Source of the DNA: CAYJCL01 sp964370475
GTDB taxonomy: Bacteria > Bacillota_I > Bacilli_A > RF39 > UBA660
Direction: 5' to 3'
DNA length: 26,984 nt
Assembly (NCBI GenBank): GCA_964370475.1
Contig: CAYJJI010000015.1
Span: forward strand, 1 to 26,984
In this document: piece by piece, positions 23,319 to 26,984 of the stretch
How positions within the stretch are numbered: the stretch's first letter is position 1
Layout: each line of letters starts with the position of its first letter
Notes under the pieces: model-generated
The model's input: the letters and a program-made list of their open reading frames with translations, nothing else
The model's database searches: none
Told to the model about the DNA's origin: nothing
Translations under genes and position numbers: made by a program

Positions 23319-23609
23319 ATGAGTGCAGTGGCTAAAAGAAGAATATTTTATGAAATAGTTGTACTTGTTGTGTTATTTGTTATATTAATAATAACTACAA
23401 TTGGAGATTGGCTTTTAGTAGTTGATAATGAAAAGATTGCTAATGAGAGTGAGTTATTATATCAACAATTGTTAGAAGACGAAGTTGCTTTAGAAAGTGA
23501 AGTTAATAAGTTAATGGATGAGGAATATTTAGCTAGGCATGCTAGGGAGAAATTTTTTTATTCTAAGGATGGAGAGTTAATTATTAGGATTCCAGAAGTT
23601 GGGGAGTAG
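23319..23609 (+). CDS. divIC: Septum formation initiator DivIC/FtsB family
   Basis: Cell-division protein that forms a complex with FtsL and DivIB (FtsQ) at the septum. The 96-residue product has a short cytoplasmic N terminus (AVAKRR), one membrane segment (about 10-30) and an extracellular coiled coil (SELLYQQLLEDEVALESEV), ending in YLARHAREKFFYSKDGELIIR, a typical FtsB/DivIC tail. The start is the ATG at 23319 with AAAGGTGA upstream; the frame also opens at TTG 23316. In B. subtilis divIC follows yabQ; here a - strand gene separates them. Confidence 0.9.
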   Translation: MSAVAKRRIFYEIVVLVVLFVILIITTIGDWLLVVDNEKIANESELLYQQLLEDEVALESEVNKLMDEEYLARHAREKFFYSKDGELIIRIPEVGE

Positions 23610-23613
23610 GTTT

Positions 23614-24117
23614 ATGGAAGTTAGATTAGTTAAGGGACTTGATTGTGATAGTATCGTAGATGGTCCGGGAATTAGAACTGTAGTATGGTTTCAAGGGTGT
23701 ACACATAATTGTTTTGGTTGTCATAATCCTGAATCTTTTGCTATGGATGGTGGTATTTTATTTGATGTTGAGGAAATAAAAAATGAAATTAGAAATTTGG
23801 AAATGCAAGATGGAATAACGTTGTCAGGTGGAGATCCTTTTTTTCAACCCAATGCTATGTTAGAAATATTGAAATTTTCTCGTGAGTGTGGATTGAATAC
23901 TTGGGCTTATAGTGGTTTTTTGTATGATGATATCTTAAAAATGTCTATAAAGAATCCTGTATATTTAGATATTCTTAAAAATTTAGATGTTTTAGTAGAT
24001 GGAAAATTTGTTTTAGAAAAGAAAAGTTTTGATGTTAAGTTTAGAGGAAGTACTAATCAAAGACTTATTGATGTTAAAGAATCTTTGAAATCAAAAAAAG
24101 TTGTTGAATATAATTAA
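23614..24117 (+). CDS. nrdG: Anaerobic ribonucleotide reductase activating protein
   Basis: Radical-SAM enzyme that puts a glycyl radical on NrdD for anaerobic deoxyribonucleotide synthesis. The 167-residue protein has the iron-sulfur motif CxxxCxxC (C29, C33, C36 in GCTHNCFGCHNP), SIVDGPGIRTVVW, the SAM-binding region TLSGGDPFFQP and VLVDGKFV. The start is ATG 23614 with GGAGTAGG upstream; the frame opens earlier at 23599. nrdG normally sits beside nrdD; here it follows divIC and no nrdD is in the window. It implies an anaerobic lifestyle. Confidence 0.92.
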   Translation: MEVRLVKGLDCDSIVDGPGIRTVVWFQGCTHNCFGCHNPESFAMDGGILFDVEEIKNEIRNLEMQDGITLSGGDPFFQPNAMLEILKFSRECGLNTWAYSGFLYDDILKMSIKNPVYLDILKNLDVLVDGKFVLEKKSFDVKFRGSTNQRLIDVKESLKSKKVVEYN

Positions 24118-24147
24118 GTTTATATTTCTTTTTTTTATCTTTTTTTG

Positions 24148-24153
24148 TATAAT
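24148..24153 (+). promoter_or_regulatory. Possible -10 element of the ecfA-truA operon
   Basis: A perfect TATAAT lies 21 bases before the first start codon in a T-rich region. The -35 at 17 bp (TTTCTT) is poor. I see no hairpin between nrdG and this operon. Confidence 0.45.
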
Positions 24154-24173
24154 AAGTCGCGAGGTGAAGGTTT

Positions 24174-24950
24174 ATGAATTATATTGATTTAAATAATGTT
24201 AATTATAAGAATATTCTTAATGATTTTAATTTAGTTATTAGTAGTAAAATGAATATAAGTCTTATAGGGCCTTCAGGAAGTGGAAAAACTACTTTACTAA
24301 GAATATTAGCTGGTGATTATTTAACTAAGTGTGATGTCTCTTTTAATGGGCTTAAAATAGATCTTAGTAATATTTTAAACATTAAGAAAGACATATCTTT
24401 AGTATTAAATGATAATAATTATGTTGAAGATATAGTTATAGATGAATTAAAACATTTAGTAACTAATTTGGTTTTGAAACCTGATGAAGTGGATGAGAGA
24501 GTTAGTAGAGTAATTAATTATTTTGAATTACATGGAATTTTAGATAATAAAATAGAAGATTTAAGAACTAGTGATAAGATATTAATTAAAATATTAATGA
24601 ATATTTTAATATATCCTAAAGTTGTAATAATTGATGAATTGATTGATTATTTAGTTAAAGAAGATGTTGTTAAATTATTTAAGTTTTTAGATGAGCTGGA
24701 TATTAATTATATATATAGTACTGCTGATTTAGATAATACTTTATATTCTCAATATATTATTTGCTTATATAATGGTAAAGTTGCTATAGAAGGTAATACT
24801 ATTTCCGTTCTTAAAGAAGAGAAGTTATTGAAGAGATTGGGTTTTTTACTACCTTTTTATATAGATTTATCTATACAGTTAGGATATTATGAACTGATTG
24901 ATAATGTTTATTTAAATAAAGAAGAATTAGCGGGTGCATTATGGGAGTAG
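24174..24950 (+). CDS. EcfA1-like ATP-binding protein, partly degenerate
   Basis: Resembles the first ATPase of ECF (energy-coupling factor) vitamin transporters, 258 residues. Walker A is intact (GPSGSGKT, 32-39). Walker B keeps IIDE (D154, E155). Other elements are eroded: the Q-loop Gln is Asn79 (VLN), the ABC signature LSGGQ is replaced (DLRTSDK, 129-135), and the H-loop His is Ala184 (STAD). The C-terminal GFLLPFYIDLSIQLGYYELIDNVYLNKEEL resembles EcfA tails. It is followed by a second ATPase with a 10-base overlap and by truA, the ecfA1-ecfA2-ecfT-truA order of Firmicutes, but with ecfT missing. GAGGTGAAGG precedes the ATG. Confidence 0.72.
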   Translation: MNYIDLNNVNYKNILNDFNLVISSKMNISLIGPSGSGKTTLLRILAGDYLTKCDVSFNGLKIDLSNILNIKKDISLVLNDNNYVEDIVIDELKHLVTNLVLKPDEVDERVSRVINYFELHGILDNKIEDLRTSDKILIKILMNILIYPKVVIIDELIDYLVKEDVVKLFKFLDELDINYIYSTADLDNTLYSQYIICLYNGKVAIEGNTISVLKEEKLLKRLGFLLPFYIDLSIQLGYYELIDNVYLNKEELAGALWE

Positions 24951-25771
24951 TATTTGATGATTTAGTATATGCTAAGAATAATAATATTTCTAAAGGATTT
25001 ATTTATTTGAAGAATTTAAATTATAGTTTTAATTGTGGTGAAGTTTATGGTTTGATAGGTGATGCTGCTATAATAGTAGGAAAGTTATTGGTATTAGATA
25101 AAAGACCTAGTAAAGGTAGTATTGGTGTTAATGGAGTTAACGTTAGTAAAACTGCTAAGATAAAGAATATAGATGATATTAAAGGAAATTTAAAGTTTGT
25201 TGATTTTAATGAGAAGAATGTGTTTATAGAAAGAGATTTTCTTAGTGAATTAAGACATCATGTAAAAAGTGGAGAAGAGGTTCTAAGAAAAAGAGCTGTT
25301 CAAGCTTTGAATATGGTTGGCTTAGATGAAAGTTATATGGATGTTAATTTATTTGATTTAAGTAGTACTTTGTATAAAAAAGTATTACTTGCTGTAACTT
25401 TATGTAGTAATCCAAAAGTGTTAGTTTTAAATGATTTTGATAAGGGTATGTGTGATAAAGATAAGATATTTTACAAAAGGTTATTTGTGAAACTTAAAAC
25501 TAGGTATAATAAAATGATTGTCATCATTAGTACTGATATTAAATTTATGATTGATTTAGTAGATAATTATTTAGTGTTTGATGAGGGAAGCGTGGTTTTA
25601 AGCGGAAGTAAGGAATTGTTATATAATGATAAATTATATTTATATATAAATAAACCAGCAATTATTGATTTTATTATGTATATAAATAAATTAGGAATTG
25701 ACATGTTAGAATATACAGATGTTAAGGAATTGTTAAAAGGAATTTATAGAAATTTGGAGAATAAAAAGTGA
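24941..25771 (+). CDS. EcfA2-like protein, ATPase motifs lost
   Basis: 276 residues with the overall outline of an ECF/ABC ATPase: an N-terminal beta region, GEVYGLIGDAAIIVGKLL (33-50) at the Walker A place, a helical region, FDLSSTLYKKVLLA at the signature place and LVLNDFDKGM at Walker B. Walker A does not have GxxxxGK(S/T), the signature has SST in place of SGG, Walker B shows Asn-Asp in place of Asp-Glu, and the H-loop His is absent (IISTDIKF). ATP hydrolysis by this subunit seems unlikely. It overlaps its partner by 10 bases and truA by 4 (GTGA). The position fits ecfA2. The reading frame is intact, so it is probably kept by selection. Confidence 0.68.
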   Translation: MGVVFDDLVYAKNNNISKGFIYLKNLNYSFNCGEVYGLIGDAAIIVGKLLVLDKRPSKGSIGVNGVNVSKTAKIKNIDDIKGNLKFVDFNEKNVFIERDFLSELRHHVKSGEEVLRKRAVQALNMVGLDESYMDVNLFDLSSTLYKKVLLAVTLCSNPKVLVLNDFDKGMCDKDKIFYKRLFVKLKTRYNKMIVIISTDIKFMIDLVDNYLVFDEGSVVLSGSKELLYNDKLYLYINKPAIIDFIMYINKLGIDMLEYTDVKELLKGIYRNLENKK

Positions 25772-26490
25772 AGTATTTAATTAAATTTAGTTATGATGGT
25801 AGTAGGTTTAATGGATTTCAAAGATTAAATGATGGTAGTGGAGTTCAAAATAAATTAGAAGATGCATTAAAAATAATTAACCAAGGAGTGGTTTTAGTTA
25901 AGGGTGCTGGAAGAACTGACAGAGGAGTTCATGCAAATAATCAAGCTGCACACTTTTCTTTAGATATTAATATTCCTTGTGATAGATTAGTTAATGCAAT
26001 TAATTCTTTGGTAGGAGATTATATTTTTGTAAATGAATGTTCTTTAGTGGAAGAAGATTTTCATGCTAGGCATTCTGTAATCAGTAAAACTTATATATAT
26101 AAGATATATACTGGTAAGTATAATCCTTGTTTAAGAGATTATTATCAATTTTATGATAGTTTAGATGTTGATAAGATGAATGAAGTTATTGATGTATTTA
26201 AAGGTGTTCATGACTTTAAGAATTTTGTTAGTGGGTACAGAGATGATTATAAATGTGTTATTGAAGATATTAGAATTATAGAAAAAGATAATACTTTGGA
26301 GTTTGTATTTGAAGGCAAGAGCTTTTATAGATATATGATAAGACATTTAATGGGTGCCATTATAGGAGTTGGACTTGGTAAATATGATATATCTTTAGTG
26401 AAAGATGTGTTGGATTTAAAAGTAGAAAAAGAGTTAATGGTTGAAATAGCTAACGGTCTTTATTTAGATAATATTATATATTACAATTGA
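25768..26490 (+). CDS. truA: tRNA pseudouridine synthase A (38-40)
   Basis: Makes pseudouridine at tRNA positions 38, 39 and 40. The 240-residue protein has the catalytic Asp51 in GAGRTDRGVHA (46-56), opening MKYLIKFSYDGSRFNGFQ, and the C-terminal FVFEGKSFYRYMIRHLMGAIIGVG that is typical of TruA. The start is GTG, four bases inside the EcfA2-like gene, with TTGGAGA upstream. Firmicutes truA usually follows ecfT and precedes rplM-rpsI; here the next gene is a surface protein, so the ribosomal pair is absent. Confidence 0.97.
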   Translation: MKYLIKFSYDGSRFNGFQRLNDGSGVQNKLEDALKIINQGVVLVKGAGRTDRGVHANNQAAHFSLDINIPCDRLVNAINSLVGDYIFVNECSLVEEDFHARHSVISKTYIYKIYTGKYNPCLRDYYQFYDSLDVDKMNEVIDVFKGVHDFKNFVSGYRDDYKCVIEDIRIIEKDNTLEFVFEGKSFYRYMIRHLMGAIIGVGLGKYDISLVKDVLDLKVEKELMVEIANGLYLDNIIYYN

Positions 26491-26534
26491 CATGATTTGT
26501 TGATTGTTTTTTTCTTCCTTTTTTTATTTTTTTA

Positions 26535-26543
26535 TGTTATTAT
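26535..26543 (+). promoter_or_regulatory. Extended -10 promoter of the last gene
   Basis: TGTTATTAT is identical to the extended -10 of the T-box operon at 12946-12954. No clear -35 is seen in the T-rich DNA upstream. Confidence 0.4.
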
Positions 26544-26563
26544 TTGACTATAGGAGAATAGGT

Positions 26564-26984
26564 ATGAAAAAAAGTTATATAATAGCACTTAGTGTTATAG
26601 GTTTATTTGTATTAGTTACAGGAGTAGCATTTGCATTTTTTTATGCTACTAATAATGATTCTGATGTGGATGTTACTGGTTCTGCCAAGGAGATTAATGC
26701 TGTTGAATATTTACCAGGTAGTTCAATGGATATTCCAGTAAGTGGAATATACCCTGGATGGATTGGAGTAATGGATTTTACTGTAGGTAAACCTGATGGT
26801 GTTACTGCAGGTGTTGGAACTTATGAAATAGTTTTAGAAACTGATATAGATCCAGCTTACAGTGATTGGATAACTTATGAGTTATATAAATCAACTGATA
26901 TGGGTAAGAGTATTTCTAGAGTAGAAGGAACTTTAAGTGATGATGTATTTAATTTATATGTAGATGATTCACTAACACCAAACG
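26564..26984 (+). CDS. Exported surface protein, 3' end missing
   Basis: The window ends inside this gene; 140 codons are visible without a stop. The start is ATG 26564 with TAGGAGAATAGG upstream. The N terminus (MKKSYIIALSVIGLFVLVTGVAFAFF) is a signal peptide with a probable cleavage after AFA. The rest is beta-rich, Gly/Asp/Thr-rich and without Cys, reading like a small secreted beta-sandwich. The signal peptide ending in AFAFF, followed by a short acidic stretch, recalls TasA/camelysin-type proteins that use a SipW signal peptidase. That is a weak similarity and the family is unconfirmed. It has its own promoter. Confidence 0.75.
   Translation, partial: MKKSYIIALSVIGLFVLVTGVAFAFFYATNNDSDVDVTGSAKEINAVEYLPGSSMDIPVSGIYPGWIGVMDFTVGKPDGVTAGVGTYEIVLETDIDPAYSDWITYELYKSTDMGKSISRVEGTLSDDVFNLYVDDSLTPN

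Noticed and set aside
26483..26515. Terminator after truA
   Set aside because: ACAAT and ATTGT can pair before a T run, but five A-T-rich pairs around a long loop are too weak to support.
1..26984. CRISPR, IS element, prophage, tRNA or rRNA genes
   Set aside because: No regularly spaced repeats, transposase, phage gene, cloverleaf or rRNA sequence was recognised when reading both strands.

Overview
The window is a compact, very AT-rich stretch of a Bacillota chromosome. Nearly all genes lie on the + strand. UGA is a stop (metG, ksgA, dut-region genes) and Trp is UGG, so the code is standard and not the Mycoplasma code. The gene set and order (tadA, SRP RNA, dnaX, ybaB, recR, bofA, holB, ricT, trmN6, pth, mfd, spoVT, metG, tatD, 3D-domain protein, ksgA, yabG, veg, spoVG, yabP, yabQ, divIC) follow the origin-proximal yaa/yab region of Bacillus subtilis with many genes deleted between them. 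Sporulation genes (bofA, spoVT, yabG, spoVG, yabP, yabQ) suggest a spore-former or a recent descendant of one, probably an uncultivated low-GC Bacilli- or Clostridia-type lineage. I cannot name the species.

Layout. 1-180: origin-flanking non-coding DNA with two parS-like sites 79 bp apart and a perfect DnaA box between them. 144-256: promoter and a minimal SRP RNA. 271-6565: tadA, then a dense run dnaX-ybaB-recR-bofA-holB-ricT-trmN6 (DNA polymerase clamp loader, recombination repair, RNA modification, sporulation), followed by pth behind a perfect 26-bp palindrome. 6552-10326: mfd and spoVT, with the spoVT start inside a long hairpin. 10381-12921: a large exported protein that joins an M4 (thermolysin-type) metallopeptidase to a carboxypeptidase-regulatory-like domain and a von Willebrand A domain. 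12926-15935: a methionine T-box controlling dut-metG-tatD. 15980-19460: 3D-domain protein, ksgA and a long U32 protein. 19507-22093: yabG, veg, spoVG, an unknown membrane-anchored protein, yabP and yabQ. 22098-23192: the only - strand gene, unknown, with its own strong promoter. 23319-26490: divIC, nrdG, two degenerate EcfA-like ATPases without ecfT, and truA. 26564 to the end: a truncated gene for an exported surface protein.

Most start codons were chosen from ribosome-binding-site spacing and family alignment; several differ from the longest open frame (tadA 271, bofA 3491, mfd 6552, spoVT TTG 9823, dut 13167, tatD 15186, 3D protein 15980, spoVG 20613, divIC 23319, nrdG 23614). Promoters repeatedly show an extended -10 (TGnTATWAT), with -35 elements such as TTGCTT or TTGTAT at 17 bp where one is visible.

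The strongest leads are the M4/vWA fusion, the eroded ECF ATPase pair, the - strand insertion, the parS/DnaA-box cluster and the spoVT start-codon hairpin. I see no CRISPR array, insertion sequence, prophage, tRNA or rRNA gene. All functional calls rest on recognition by eye; no database search was run.
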